The translations under genes were made by a program, and so were the position numbers. Positions 18,848-28,792 of a stretch of DNA of 64,000 bases are shown here, one piece after another (the first letter of the stretch is position 1; each line of letters starts with the position of its first letter). A model generated the notes under the pieces. The model saw nothing but the letters and a program-made list of their open reading frames with translations. It searched no databases and was not told the DNA's origin. The DNA lies in assembly GCA_012274445.1 (NCBI GenBank), contig JAAROD010000026.1, positions 186,001-250,000 of the forward strand, in the 5' to 3' direction. The stretch is from Sclerotiophoma versabilis (Eukaryota > Ascomycota > Dothideomycetes > Pleosporales > Didymellaceae).

Positions 18848-19855
18848 CTACCACACGACGACATGCCTGTTGTCTCCTTCGCCGTCTCCAACGGTCTTCA
18901 AGCCCATATCCGCTGCAACACGGTGTTGGAAAGCCCTCCTTAGGCTGTTCGCAGGCGGCAACACCAGGCCACCCTCACCACCCCGGAACTTGGCAATCCT
19001 CTTCACATCGTCTACAGCTGCCGTCACCAACCCTTCATCCGCAAGCCTAGCGAACAAAAAGCCCGTCCTTCTATCCCACGTCACATTCTGCAACCACGTC
19101 AAAGGATGGCTGTCCCCACGCCGCTTCCCCGACCACATCTGCTTCCTGGATGTCGCCTGCCGCATAACGTCTTTGATCCTTGCAAACTTCGCATCATCGT
19201 TGGTCACCCACATCCCCACGAAATCCAGCTCCCTACCAACCGCCGCACCCACACTCTCAACAAAGAAAGCACTCTTCGTACTCAACCTCCCCGTAAGAAT
19301 GACCTCCACACGTCCGCCATGGAGGTCATCAAGACCCCGAATCAGCGCCGCCACATCCTGCACATGGCCGGCTAGAAACTTCCGACTCGCGCACTTGTCG
19401 TCTACAAACTGGTTTAAAACAAGACGATGCTGGTCGCGCTTCGCAGCTGGTGCAGGCGTAACATCGAGCCAGACCTCTTTCACACCCCTCGGCAGCAACG
19501 GTACAGCGTCAGCCCAGGCGGCGATAAGTTCGGGGTGAGTCCATGTAGTTGGTCCGTTGCAGTAGCACGTCCATTTGATGCGGTCGACTGAGGAGGCGTA
19601 GAAGAGGTCCAGGCAGATGCGGTCAATCTTCCAGTTGAGAGTGCGTGGGGTGAGCTTGGAGATGGTGGATGGGGAGGACATGTAGTGCACGGGCGACCAC
19701 ATTGCGATCACGGGGCCCATTTCTAGCCTTATACGTTGGTTGATGTGGAAAAGTGAAAGGACTTGGGTGGGCGAGTCGATTCGGTTTGTCTCCGGGAGAG
19801 CGAGCACAAGGATCTGTTGCCGAAGTTCGGTCGGTAATTGTGTGAAAGAAGACAT
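18848..19855 (-). CDS. F-box-like N-terminus plus C-terminal R3H-like domain protein
   Basis: Single-exon frame of 335 codons from an ATG at 19853-19855. Residues 5-20 (TQLPTELRQQILVLALPE) resemble the LPxELRxxI start of fungal F-box-like proteins, and the following ~230 residues have the tryptophan/leucine pattern of that group (KEVWLDVTPAP, LIRGLDDLHGG). The C-terminus (about 308-335) reads RRAFQHRVAADMGLKTVGDGEG then DNRHVVVW, matching R3H domains, which bind single-stranded nucleic acid through an Arg-x3-His-like signature and end in R-x-V-V-V. This would pair an SCF-type adaptor motif with a nucleic-acid-binding module. The R3H match is good by eye; the F-box call is moderate. No target is known. 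Confidence 0.75.
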   Translation of the reverse strand: MSSFTQLPTELRQQILVLALPETNRIDSPTQVLSLFHINQRIRLEMGPVIAMWSPVHYMSSPSTISKLTPRTLNWKIDRICLDLFYASSVDRIKWTCYCNGPTTWTHPELIAAWADAVPLLPRGVKEVWLDVTPAPAAKRDQHRLVLNQFVDDKCASRKFLAGHVQDVAALIRGLDDLHGGRVEVILTGRLSTKSAFFVESVGAAVGRELDFVGMWVTNDDAKFARIKDVMRQATSRKQMWSGKRRGDSHPLTWLQNVTWDRRTGFLFARLADEGLVTAAVDDVKRIAKFRGGEGGLVLPPANSLRRAFQHRVAADMGLKTVGDGEGDNRHVVVW

Positions 19856-20201
19856 GGTACTGGGTAAGAAGTTGCTGGTCGTGGCACAGCGCAGTAGCTA
19901 TGCTGCCGTCAAGATGATGTTGATGTTGGATATGACTCTTGTAAGAGGAGAGGTCGTCGCATTTTGGTGTGGCTGTGCAGATGATCACCACCATCGAGGG
20001 CGCAGCACCCTTGGCCTTAAAACAGCACTGACAGGTCAAGCATCAAGGCTTCAAAATCGTCACTATTGTCTGAGAAAGCTTTGCAAGAAACTTCTTATTC
20101 TCATATTATCGAGTATTGGTGTTCTGCAGGATACATATCTGCAGTAATCTTTGTGGATTTGGGAACGTCGAGCTGACTGTCTCGGACTGCACCAGCGCAG
20201 A
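19856..20201. other. Intergenic region
   Basis: 346 bp upstream of the F-box-like/R3H gene and downstream of the next minus-strand gene. No feature beyond presumed promoter and 3'UTR. Confidence 0.4.
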
Positions 20202-21239
20202 TCAGTCCTCTTCAATCTTGATCCTTGGCTCGACCTTGATCTTTAGCTCTTCATGGGGACCCGGCTCCATCTTGACGATGCACCTTGTCTCCACTTCCCT
20301 GAAGGTCCCAAGGACCTCCGCCTTCGCGTCCGGATCGATCTTGCTAACCACTTTGAAGTCCCTCGTGAGGTCCACCTGTGAAACTTTACTTCCACTCTTA
20401 GCTTTGATCTGTGCCCTGTTTGAGAGCCGCTTTGCTTCAAGCTGATGTTTCTTTTCTGTCTCCTGTTTCCGTTGCTTCTCAAGTCTGCCCATCTTCGCTG
20501 ACAGCCTCCTGGTTGTCTTTTCGAGGATTGCTCTCACTGCCTCTTTCTCCTCTCCAAGAGTGACGAGACTAGCAACGAACCATGTTGCGTTACCGCATGA
20601 CACAGAGTCTACAGTTTTGTTAGCACATGCACAGGGGAAGATTGGTGAGCTACACTCACAAGAAGCGCGTCCCTCTAAGGCTGTGATAGCAGCAGTAACG
20701 CGTTTAAGTTCTTTGCGGCATCCTTCTGCCCTATCCCCAAGATCATTCAACTTGTGCATCTTTCTGGTGACAAAGCCAGCACCGCTCACCTTGGGATTGG
20801 TACGGCTTGAGAACACGGGCGAAGGAGCGGAAGGAGGGGCTGCGATAAGTGACGAAGGGGTCGCTTGTGGTGGAGCTGCGATGTCGACCAAAGCAGCGTC
20901 AAGCTTATCTTCTTTGAAGGTTGTACTGCCATCACTATCGTCACTGTTATCATCTCCGCGCTTCCTTACAAAATAGTCGGTTTCGAACTTGATGTCAGCA
21001 TTCGCTTGTGACTGCATCGTACGCTTCGGCTGTGGGGTTTCCTGGAATGGGTTCTCCCGCTTCAGGATGTCTCTGCCCGAGGAATCAGGAAGTACTTCGT
21101 TCTTAAAATCGGCGTATGGGGGCCTAGGTGACATGGAACCGATAGAGTCAGTGAGTTGTGGGAGGTGCACGCTTGTCGACACGCTCCATGGATTTGGGGC
21201 AAGCGAATTGGGTGCGGCTATGGCAGATTTGATGTCCAT
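20202..21239 (-). CDS. Hypothetical protein with C-terminal coiled coil
   Basis: I do not recognise this protein. The first true ATG of the frame is at 21237-21239 (MDIKSAIAAPN); the longer frame starts with GTG. The N-terminal half is Ser/Pro/Asp-rich and likely disordered (SMSPRPPYADF, DDNSDDSDGS). The C-terminal half has a strongly charged heptad-like stretch (LEKTTRRLSAKMGRLEKQRK onward), suggesting a coiled coil, and ends in an unusual run of alternating acid/base tetrads (KIKVEPRIKIEED); such [IV]KxE phrases resemble SUMO-acceptor sites. An in-frame 51-nt stretch at 20609-20659 has GTGAGT, CTAAC and TAG in the right places and is very probably an intron, giving about 328 residues instead of 345. 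A nuclear regulatory protein is a guess only. Confidence 0.65.
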   Translation of the reverse strand: MDIKSAIAAPNSLAPNPWSVSTSVHLPQLTDSIGSMSPRPPYADFKNEVLPDSSGRDILKRENPFQETPQPKRTMQSQANADIKFETDYFVRKRGDDNSDDSDGSTTFKEDKLDAALVDIAAPPQATPSSLIAAPPSAPSPVFSSRTNPKVSGAGFVTRKMHKLNDLGDRAEGCRKELKRVTAAITALEGRASCECSSPIFPCACANKTVDSVSCGNATWFVASLVTLGEEKEAVRAILEKTTRRLSAKMGRLEKQRKQETEKKHQLEAKRLSNRAQIKAKSGSKVSQVDLTRDFKVVSKIDPDAKAEVLGTFREVETRCIVKMEPGPHEELKIKVEPRIKIEED

Positions 21240-21736
21240 GTTTGTGAAACAGCCCTTGGCTGGTGGCGTTAGAAGAGCAGAATTGGTGACAAGGTGAGGT
21301 GAAGTGAAGTTATGGGGTGAAAGATCGAGGTGGGCAGGGCGCCATTCTAGGTGAGGTTGTTTAGTCGACTCACGAGGAAAGAGCACTCACGCATTCATGT
21401 GACAACACGAATGATAACAATCTATTGTTGTAGGCAGGTGTGAATTGTATCCTGGCTCTCGTATAAAAATTGCTCTTAAATTGACTTCTTGCTCGTAAAA
21501 TCCAGTCTACGTTCACGTTAGGCGCTCTGCCACTTTCAGTAACTTCCAGTGCTTCGCCACGATTCTGGTTCCTGCTTAGGGCGACTCTCAGCAATATGAT
21601 TTAGGACATCCTTGTTCTGATGTGGAGATTCATCGAAACCATTGCTGTGTGCTGCGGTTTGAGGCTTTTAGCCTTCTTTCCCTTCGGCTTCATTGACGCC
21701 CTAATCTTCGTAGGTTTTTTCCTAGCCAGCGCTCTA
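21240..21736. other. Intergenic region
   Basis: Holds the presumed 5' region of the preceding gene. A GTGAGT...CTAG stretch near 21325-21375 could be a 5'UTR intron. A basic lysine-rich minus-strand frame near 21650-21740 could be a missed 3' exon of the next gene, but no clean splice join was found. Confidence 0.35.
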
Positions 21737-22180
21737 CTACGTGTCTGACAAGCGCTCAACTTGACCGATGAGTTGCTTGAGAATTCGTTTCTGCATTTCA
21801 GGCTCAGCAACATGAACGCTGCACCATGCGACATTCTGCTTTATCTCCACATCTACATGTGTCAGTGTGTAATGATACATCCTCGTACGCATTCTCTTGC
21901 CCGCCAGGTTATGTTGCAGCAGAGTCTCCTCGCCATCAAACTTCCTGTAGTGGTCGATGTAGGACTTTTTCCGCTTACTGAGATCAACAATCTTATTTGC
22001 GTTACTCTTCAGCCTTTGTGTCGTGTTCTCAATGCAGACAGCAAAGGATCTTTGATGATTCCCCACAGGTGGTTTAGCCGCGATCAATGGATTTGCTAAG
22101 TCATAGAGAACTGCTTTGGCCGTGGCGCTGTGCTTGCCTTGTGCTTTGGCTTTGTACGTTTGCCTCTTAAACCGGGCCAT
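21737..22180 (-). CDS. Hypothetical small basic protein, 147 aa
   Basis: Single-exon frame from ATG 22178-22180. The N-terminus is basic (MARFKRQTYKAKAQGKHSA), followed by a mixed alpha/beta-looking sequence with RKKSYIDHYRKFDGEETLLQ and ending MQKRILKQLIGQVERL. No signal peptide, membrane segment or known motif is visible. The basic start could be a nuclear or nucleic-acid-binding tail. The gene could extend further 3' through an intron, since a lysine-rich frame lies just beyond the stop. Function unknown. Confidence 0.4.
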   Translation of the reverse strand: MARFKRQTYKAKAQGKHSATAKAVLYDLANPLIAAKPPVGNHQRSFAVCIENTTQRLKSNANKIVDLSKRKKSYIDHYRKFDGEETLLQHNLAGKRMRTRMYHYTLTHVDVEIKQNVAWCSVHVAEPEMQKRILKQLIGQVERLSDT

Positions 22181-22516
22181 GTTATGATTCTGCGAGTGCT
22201 GTGAGATGATGAATTTGTGCTCTCATATGTCGAGGTAATAGAGGCAATGAAACTAAAAGTATGATGTGATAGGTCTTCCACAGAGGAGGGTGAGACCGCA
22301 GGTGAAGGTGAAGCAGCAGTCGCTGAAAGCATGAGAACGGAGCCACAACAACGTCATCAAGAGAGCAGATAAATTTCATGTAAGCGAACGAAGTATTGAC
22401 AAGAAGCTCTCCACACCTTCTATCCCTCCCCAAGAGCCCATCGGTATCAACAGGCGGTTACCTCAAACTCTAGTAGTGTGCAACATAGGCATTGGTTGTT
22501 TCTAGGCCAAAAAGCT
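22181..22516. other. Intergenic region
   Basis: 336 bp between the hypothetical gene and the 3' end of the AA9 gene. Nothing specific is seen. Confidence 0.4.
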
Positions 22517-23378
22517 CTAGTTTGCCGCAGTCCATAGGGCTGGGCCAGGGATCGGGTAGCTTACAGGGCTAGTGTAGATATTGAAGATAATACCAGGGTC
22601 AGTCCTCTTGTACAGGCTTGTGCCAGCAACACCCGCGGTCGGGGCCACTGAGCCGCTTCCTGTGACCTTCAAGTTCAAGCACTGCGAGAAATCAGTAAGT
22701 ATATGCGGTAGCCGAGAGAAGATAGATAAGGGCCTACCTGAGGGTAGAGCTGCGCGCCGTTGTCGTTCGAAGCGCTGTGCAGAGCAATAATCTCGTGGCG
22801 GATGACGTAGTTACCAGCCTTCAGGTTCTTGGGGATCGTGGCGGTGGAGGTGAAATTGGTCTTGATGAGGTTATCGGTGGCCCATGTTCCAGTACCGCCT
22901 GGGGTGATCAGACCGGTCTGGGAGATCTTGCTCCAGCGAAGGGATCCAGGAGTGAGCGTAGTGCAGTCGCCTATTTGGGTGTAAGTTATATCCAAGATGA
23001 TTAAACGCAAGACAACATACCGTTGCAAGGGGCGATGTAGTTGATAACGGGGCCCTTGTGGCTATCTGGCCATGTGTTCCAGTAGAAGGTCAATTGAGAG
23101 CCGGCAGCGACGTTGGCGTATAGTCTAGCGGCGGTCGCGCTCTTGTGGCAGTTAATGTTATCAGTGCCCACAGCAGCGGGCTCAACAAATCCGAGGTCCT
23201 GGTTCAAGGAGTCCCAACCGGCGGTCTGAGGCCTCGAATTTGCGGGGGAATAGAACCAAACCGGGTCAGAGCCCTTGGTCCAAACATTGTTGGTAGTGAC
23301 ACCGCTGACGAAGCCATGGGCGGATGCGTTGTCGAGAAGTGTGGCGACAACGCCGAGAAGGATTGCTGCGGAAAGCAT
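22517..23378 (-). CDS. Secreted AA9 lytic polysaccharide monooxygenase
   Basis: Copper-dependent enzyme that oxidatively cleaves cellulose or related glucans outside the cell. Exons 23021-23378, 22738-22970 and 22517-22681 with introns of 50 and 56 nt give 251 residues. A signal peptide (MLSAAILLGVVATLLDNASA) is followed directly by HGFVSG, so the mature N-terminus is the histidine-brace His, as AA9 requires. Other landmarks: SDPVWFYSP, the Cys pair region APCNG-DCTTL, GNYVIRHEIIALHSA with the second copper His, and GAQLYPQCLNLKVTGSGS with the axial-Tyr region (Gln and Tyr motif). It has no CBM1 module; the chain ends soon after PGPALWTAAN. The family call is firm; regioselectivity and substrate cannot be read. 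Confidence 0.94.
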
Positions 23379-25733
23379 CTTGTAGCGAGAGTCGGGTGCT
23401 CGTAGTGGTTCAGAAACGATTGCTGGTGATAATATTGATAGGTGACCATTCTCTCATCTTATATACTTCCAGTCTCTTTCCTATTTCGATATCTTTACCG
23501 CAACAGTCAACGGAGTCCTATTTCCGCCCCATCGTCTATACCCAAGCCTTCGAATAATATCAACATGCATGGCTCGGTGGCATAGTACCAATAAGGCTGG
23601 TCAATTTAGCAAAGCCGGTATTTTCGTTCTTGGGTTGTGGAGTCTTAGATACGCTGAAGCGCGGATGGTGTAACGCAGTCACCTATGGCAGTGACACGAA
23701 CGAAAACAAATGAAACAGATATTAAGCCAACCCTGGCAGATCCTCGGGATGTGCCGAGATGCTCGACCGGCAAAGTGCCGGAGGCTGACATCGATATCTC
23801 AACCTGGTGTCGGATATATGGCTAATCTATTTTCTTCGGATCCTTGATGCAAAGTGCCGTTAGCGAGCAGCCCTTAATAACGTCAACAACCAACACAACA
23901 CACAGCACTAGCATGCTGCGGTCAGCTGGACAGCTTCCAAGACTTCTCGAGAGTATATGGGCGCGTGGCAGGGGTTTCCAGTATTGCGGTGTCCCGCCTT
24001 CTGAGGACGCAGGCTCAGTAGACGATATCGAAATACGCCGAGACACAATAAACTCCACTCTTCGCGCCATTTACGCATCTATCGCGCGAATTTGTTGTAG
24101 GTTCGAGGCTTGCCTGGCCTTGGTAAAGATTCGGTGATGTGGATTGTCGTCCGGGAGCTACCAAGGTGGATGGCCAAGACCATATTGCACCGAGAGTTGA
24201 CATTTGAAAGGGGGATCCGATAACAATGATGACTTTTCGTGTGTCCAATCCGAAAATTCGCGGACAGATCTTTTGAGGGTGTAATTGAGCCGTTGTTGCC
24301 AGTAGAACAGCGCATGTGATGAGCCGTGGAGCCTCCGCGTCACGCTACAAGGGAAAAGCTCGCTCGTTCAATGTAGAAGACGATCTTGAGGGCACAGGAT
24401 GCTCTTGTATCGCTCTGAAAGCGCCACTGAGGAATGTACGAGGCTAAATGTGCTCACACTTATTGCGACGGCCAATGTGCCGTAATATCTCATACAATCT
24501 GCTCAATATGTGCTCAACTAAAGAGCAAGCAATAGGCGTACAAGTTGAGGTTGCAGGGGTCAGTGCAAATGAGAGCGCACCAAGGGGATTGAAGACAAGA
24601 GTAAAGGAGAGCGGGGAACGCAAGTTGGAGATGTTGACCTGATCTGAGGAGATGCGATGAGCGCAATTTTGTTCGCAGACAGTCTGTACACTTGCCTGTC
24701 ATCTATAGGCTCATGTTTCCAACAAGCCTTCAGATCTTCACACTAGAGATGATGTACTTTGAACGCCGTTCCAAAAATCAAGAACGAGGTCGAATGCAGC
24801 GACGCAATGCTGAAACAGAAACGAACCGCAGCCAGTTGTAATTTTGAGCATCTGTCATCATGTGTCAGCGTTCACTCAAACCTCAACGACTTTCATCCGG
24901 ATATGCAACATTCAGAGAGGCCAAGACATGAACACTCCAATCCGCTGTTCCTTCACCTCACATGCCTATGCACTCCTCCAGCTTCGACAGGGCGGTAATC
25001 TGTGTGTGTTCCTAGGCGATCTGTACGGGCATTACTGGTCCGCACCCGGAACTGTTAATATACCGGGGCAAGCTTCCTTGCCCGTAAGCTCAACGCATAC
25101 GGGCCTCAGTCTGACTATTTCAAGCGCGACAACTGCATTGGTTGGACACATCGAGATGACTCAGAAAATCCAGATGTCTGTACTGTAATCATATTATGAG
25201 TTCAATGGACAGACCTGGCTATCTTAGAAAGAGTGTAGGAACCCAAAATGCTGGCGACGTCTGGACCGATGTCGTTGTCTTCGAATAGAGCGCGGTGATC
25301 CTCGATGAGGAGGGCAACGCAAGGTTCGCATGTAAATGTAACATTAGAGCACGCTTCGTAAATGAGGTAACGAACAGGAAGGAGAAATTCTCTGAACAGC
25401 TCAACACTGACTTTCGTGATCAGATTGCATGATTTGGGGTGTCCAGTGAAATTCCGGCGCAAAGGTGTAACATAAAGCGACGATACATCATATCACGACA
25501 GCCTTGATAGGCAGCATATTAAAGCCCACAGAAAGACCCGACACAAGGGTGCGATTGTGAATGGTGATGCGAGGAGACATGAATGAGGCAGTGGGGCGTT
25601 CACTAGCGCGTAGTTGGCGCGCTTCCTTATCTTTTGTTGGATGTTATCTCTTGCACTGCATTAACACGACATGCGAGAAACATCTTCTTGGGTTGATACT
25701 TCGAAAGTAGCATAGGCTGCTCCTCATACATTG
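23379..25733. other. Long intergenic region, no supported gene
   Basis: About 2.35 kb upstream of the AA9 gene. Frames of 60-115 codons are present on both strands, but none shows motifs or joins convincingly to another. A minus-strand frame at 25202-25462 (86 codons, starting on TTG, with EFLLPVRYLIYEACSN) reads like protein and might be an exon of an unrecognised gene. The region directly upstream of 23378 should hold a regulated promoter, as AA9 genes are usually induced by cellulose (family knowledge). Confidence 0.4.
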
Positions 25734-28022
25734 CTAGGAAGAGAATGCTCTAATGGCCCTCCTGGCAGTCGTAAGACCTCTCTCAAACTCTGCTTTCCTC
25801 TGCTCAGTCTCCATGATCTCCTTCTTGCAGATCTCCAAACCAGCCCGTTCTCTACGAGCAACCCCCTCCAAGATCTGCGCAGACGTAGGACTTAGCAAAG
25901 TCTTCCCCCCTTCAAGCCTGGCAACTGTTTCATGTAGCTCCATGAAAGCCCATGACATACCAATGAGCATGTCTCCCTGGGCTAGCCACTGCATGGATAA
26001 GCTCATCATCCATTGGGAAAAGGCTAGGGACTCTGCATTACCCAATGCCATAACTTCTTTCAGGTTCGCCGGCACTTGGATGTCTGCCCGGCTGCAGATC
26101 TCCAGACCCAGTTCAACAATACCGAATGATTCACCCTCGTCAGTACGGTGCACCTCGTCCATACCGGCTACACCTTGACCTTCGACGTCAAAACCAGTTT
26201 GTGCGCGCAAGACACGAACAAGCGCAGAACCAAAAGTGTCCGCTGCGCGCACTGGTACGGAAGGTAGAGATTCGAGAAGAGTTGGCGATGTGAACCACAA
26301 CGGAAGGAAGTCGCAGAGTCTCGATTCGTTGATGCTGAATTCGGCACAAGTAGAATCGTCGGAGATTCCATCATCGAATGTAAGTATTGAAGTGTTCGGA
26401 GTCGAAAAGACAGGGTAATCGGTAAAGATATTCAGGTCTGGAGAAACTGTCGCTGATGCAGCATTGGGCGATTGTTTGGTGAAATCGTAATACACCTTGG
26501 AATCTGGCTGAGGCATCTGCACCGGCGATCCAAGCTCGTCAATCCAAGCTCTCACAACCTCAACCTCTGTCTGAGTAAAGCTGCCAAACATTTTGCCCTC
26601 CCAGGACAACTCCTTCACGAGTCTGCTCTTCTCACTGTCACCCTTTATGACCCAGGGCTTACAATTGCCCAGGTCATGTAGGAAGTTCTTCTGCCATGAC
26701 TTATCGGTGAAAGCTTTCGGCTCGAGCCAATCTACTAAAGAACGGCGGCCAATCTTCAAGCGGCTGTTACAATGAATCTTGTGCGCTACGAATGCTTTGG
26801 CGGCAAAAATATCGAGAAGCGCGGCTTCTGTCCTGGTGCGAGGGAAAGGCCCCTCAGATTCCACCTTCAGCGAAGGGCTTTCGGGAGTTGTTGGTAAGCC
26901 TTCTGCGAGGATGTATCCAGCCTGTACTCGTTTCCACGCGACATGCGCAGCCTCAGCTCCTTCGTCTCGCTCGACGAGCTCGATGTAGTCAGAAACTGCA
27001 GCCATCGCCATCGCAGCATGACCCGAGTCTGCATTGTCGATCGAGATGTGCAACTCGAAGTAGTATGGGTTGAGCCGAACCTCGCGAAGTTCCTTGACTG
27101 TCTTCAACAGATGTAACGGCAAACTCTCGTATGCCATGTTGAACCCCAACGATTCTGGCAAAAAGTCATGTGGGAACAGCGAAATCAGTAACTGAGCTAT
27201 GGCAGCTTTCCAGCAACGGGTCTGATCCAGCTTGTGGTGAGAGCTGATAAAGTCTTCTGAATCTGCAGCAGGAAGTTCAGCCTCGATGTCGTTCATCAAT
27301 TGCATATACACATGAACGTGGTTCTTTGCGAGATCGCCATCTCCAAGCTCTTCTGACATGACCTGCCATGCATTTTTGGTAATGTTGCGGTACTTGAATG
27401 GCGTGGTGATTTTGTTAATGTGTCCAAGCCAAGCGCCATCGACGTATTTGACCGGAGCAGCCTGCTTCAACCACCACTTGGCTTCTTCTCTGTCACCAAA
27501 GATCTCACGAGACCCTCCGGCTCTACGGCGAGCCAGATATTCCTCCCAACGGTTGGTAACATCCTCATCTTTCGCTTTGAGGAAGCGGTTCAAACGATCT
27601 CGAGAAAACGTGTCAATAGAGAGGATAGTGCTGCCTGAATCTTCCAGCGCATCACTCATCGTAGATGATAAGAACGACAGAAGAAGCTCGCGGCAATCAA
27701 GCAGTATCCCGGGGTATTGTTCGAGATTGTGGAGCTTGTAATAGAGCTGTTTGTAGGCCTTCAACTCGGCCGACTCTTCCAAGGTAGTAACTTTGACCTC
27801 CAGGTTGTTGATTGGTAACTTCTCTGCAGTGGCGAAAAACTGTGGACTCTTCTCTGCGGATTTGAGTCTCCAGCCTTTGAAGGACAATCTTCTCGGGCTG
27901 TCTGGGGTTTCGGGATCCTTACTCCTTGAGCGTCCTTTGGCTAAGCGATTCCGGACCTCACACCAGGCAAGGAGGGCCAGAAATGCGACCAGAATCGCGG
28001 TCGTGGTTTGAATGATATACAT
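25734..28022 (-). CDS. Membrane-anchored haem-oxygenase-like iron enzyme (HDO / iron-containing redox family)
   Basis: Single exon of about 762 residues from the ATG at 28020-28022; the longer frame begins on GTG. Residues 3-22 (IIQTTTAILVAFLALLAWCE) form one N-terminal membrane anchor followed by a basic stretch. The central part fits the haem-oxygenase-like diiron/iron-redox family (Pfam Haem_oxygenas_2 type): VDGAWLGHI (about 194-202), EELGDGDLAKNHVHVY (Glu225, His235), AYESLP (Glu299), and FELHISIDNADSGHAAMA (Glu323, His325, Asp329, His335), a plausible carboxylate/His ligand set. A conserved-looking C-terminal block follows (HKIHCNSRLKIG, KSRLVKELSWEGKMFGSFT). Known members do oxidative C-N or C-C cleavage, N-oxygenation or desaturation (UndA, SznF, BesC). 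The size, anchor and second domain are unlike these. The substrate is unknown. Confidence 0.78.
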   Translation of the reverse strand: MYIIQTTTAILVAFLALLAWCEVRNRLAKGRSRSKDPETPDSPRRLSFKGWRLKSAEKSPQFFATAEKLPINNLEVKVTTLEESAELKAYKQLYYKLHNLEQYPGILLDCRELLLSFLSSTMSDALEDSGSTILSIDTFSRDRLNRFLKAKDEDVTNRWEEYLARRRAGGSREIFGDREEAKWWLKQAAPVKYVDGAWLGHINKITTPFKYRNITKNAWQVMSEELGDGDLAKNHVHVYMQLMNDIEAELPAADSEDFISSHHKLDQTRCWKAAIAQLLISLFPHDFLPESLGFNMAYESLPLHLLKTVKELREVRLNPYYFELHISIDNADSGHAAMAMAAVSDYIELVERDEGAEAAHVAWKRVQAGYILAEGLPTTPESPSLKVESEGPFPRTRTEAALLDIFAAKAFVAHKIHCNSRLKIGRRSLVDWLEPKAFTDKSWQKNFLHDLGNCKPWVIKGDSEKSRLVKELSWEGKMFGSFTQTEVEVVRAWIDELGSPVQMPQPDSKVYYDFTKQSPNAASATVSPDLNIFTDYPVFSTPNTSILTFDDGISDDSTCAEFSINESRLCDFLPLWFTSPTLLESLPSVPVRAADTFGSALVRVLRAQTGFDVEGQGVAGMDEVHRTDEGESFGIVELGLEICSRADIQVPANLKEVMALGNAESLAFSQWMMSLSMQWLAQGDMLIGMSWAFMELHETVARLEGGKTLLSPTSAQILEGVARRERAGLEICKKEIMETEQRKAEFERGLTTARRAIRAFSS

Positions 28023-28792
28023 GGTGTGTGTGGATGTGGTCAGACAGGACGGAGGAGGGATTGCTGACTCTTTATTGAGAAGGGTTGCATCATACACGCT
28101 TCGGAGAAGGGGAGAGGCAAAACAAGACTAATTGTCGCACAGATCCAGATCCAGATCCAGATCCCGCCGAGGATCGTAATGTTAGATCTGGGGTAAGGTC
28201 CCTGACATGTCAGTGTCATTGCCCCTGCACAGTATGCCGGTCCAATTAGGGACCAAAAGTAACGTAAAAACTCCACGTGGTGCGTGCGTGATTCGCGACT
28301 AGGCACCACAGATACCCGCTGTAGGTTTTAAGTGTAAGATTTCCTCTCTAACGCCACCGATCGTAAGGCTTTCGAGCAGCTACTGGTACTGGTGTAGCTA
28401 TTGCATCCGAGAGCTGTCGTATATGCGGGACGAATTGTATGCACTCGACATGATCAGCATAGCAGTGAAGTGCTGTTTAGGAAGGTGTCCTTGGCTACAT
28501 GAGACGAATGACAGCTTTGGTTGTTGTTCGCACTGCCGAGACCCACGGATAACACCACCTAGACGTCACTCTGACCCGTTCATGGCACAACCTTAGTTTC
28601 GCGCGCTTCGCACGCGTACACTGGCCGCGGAACATAAAGCACGCAATTCTGCGTCACATCTTCTCAATGCCTAGGTTACGTCTGTTTGTGTACCTGTATA
28701 CCCTAGATCCTACAGCAAGAATCAATTCAATTCAAGAGACAGCATATTACAGCAGTTGCATGCGTACATAACGTCGCTACACTCCACCAAGC
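28023..28792. promoter_or_regulatory. Divergent intergenic region, HDO / methyltransferase
   Basis: 770 bp between divergently transcribed genes. A hexanucleotide repeat (GATCCA, about four copies) lies at 28140-28163. CCACGTGG-like sequence (CTCCACGTGGTGC) occurs near 28273. No gene is supported. Confidence 0.45.

Noticed and set aside
24844..25188. 114-codon plus frame in the long intergenic region
   Set aside because: No motifs, signal peptide or splice partner. Expected by chance in this base composition.
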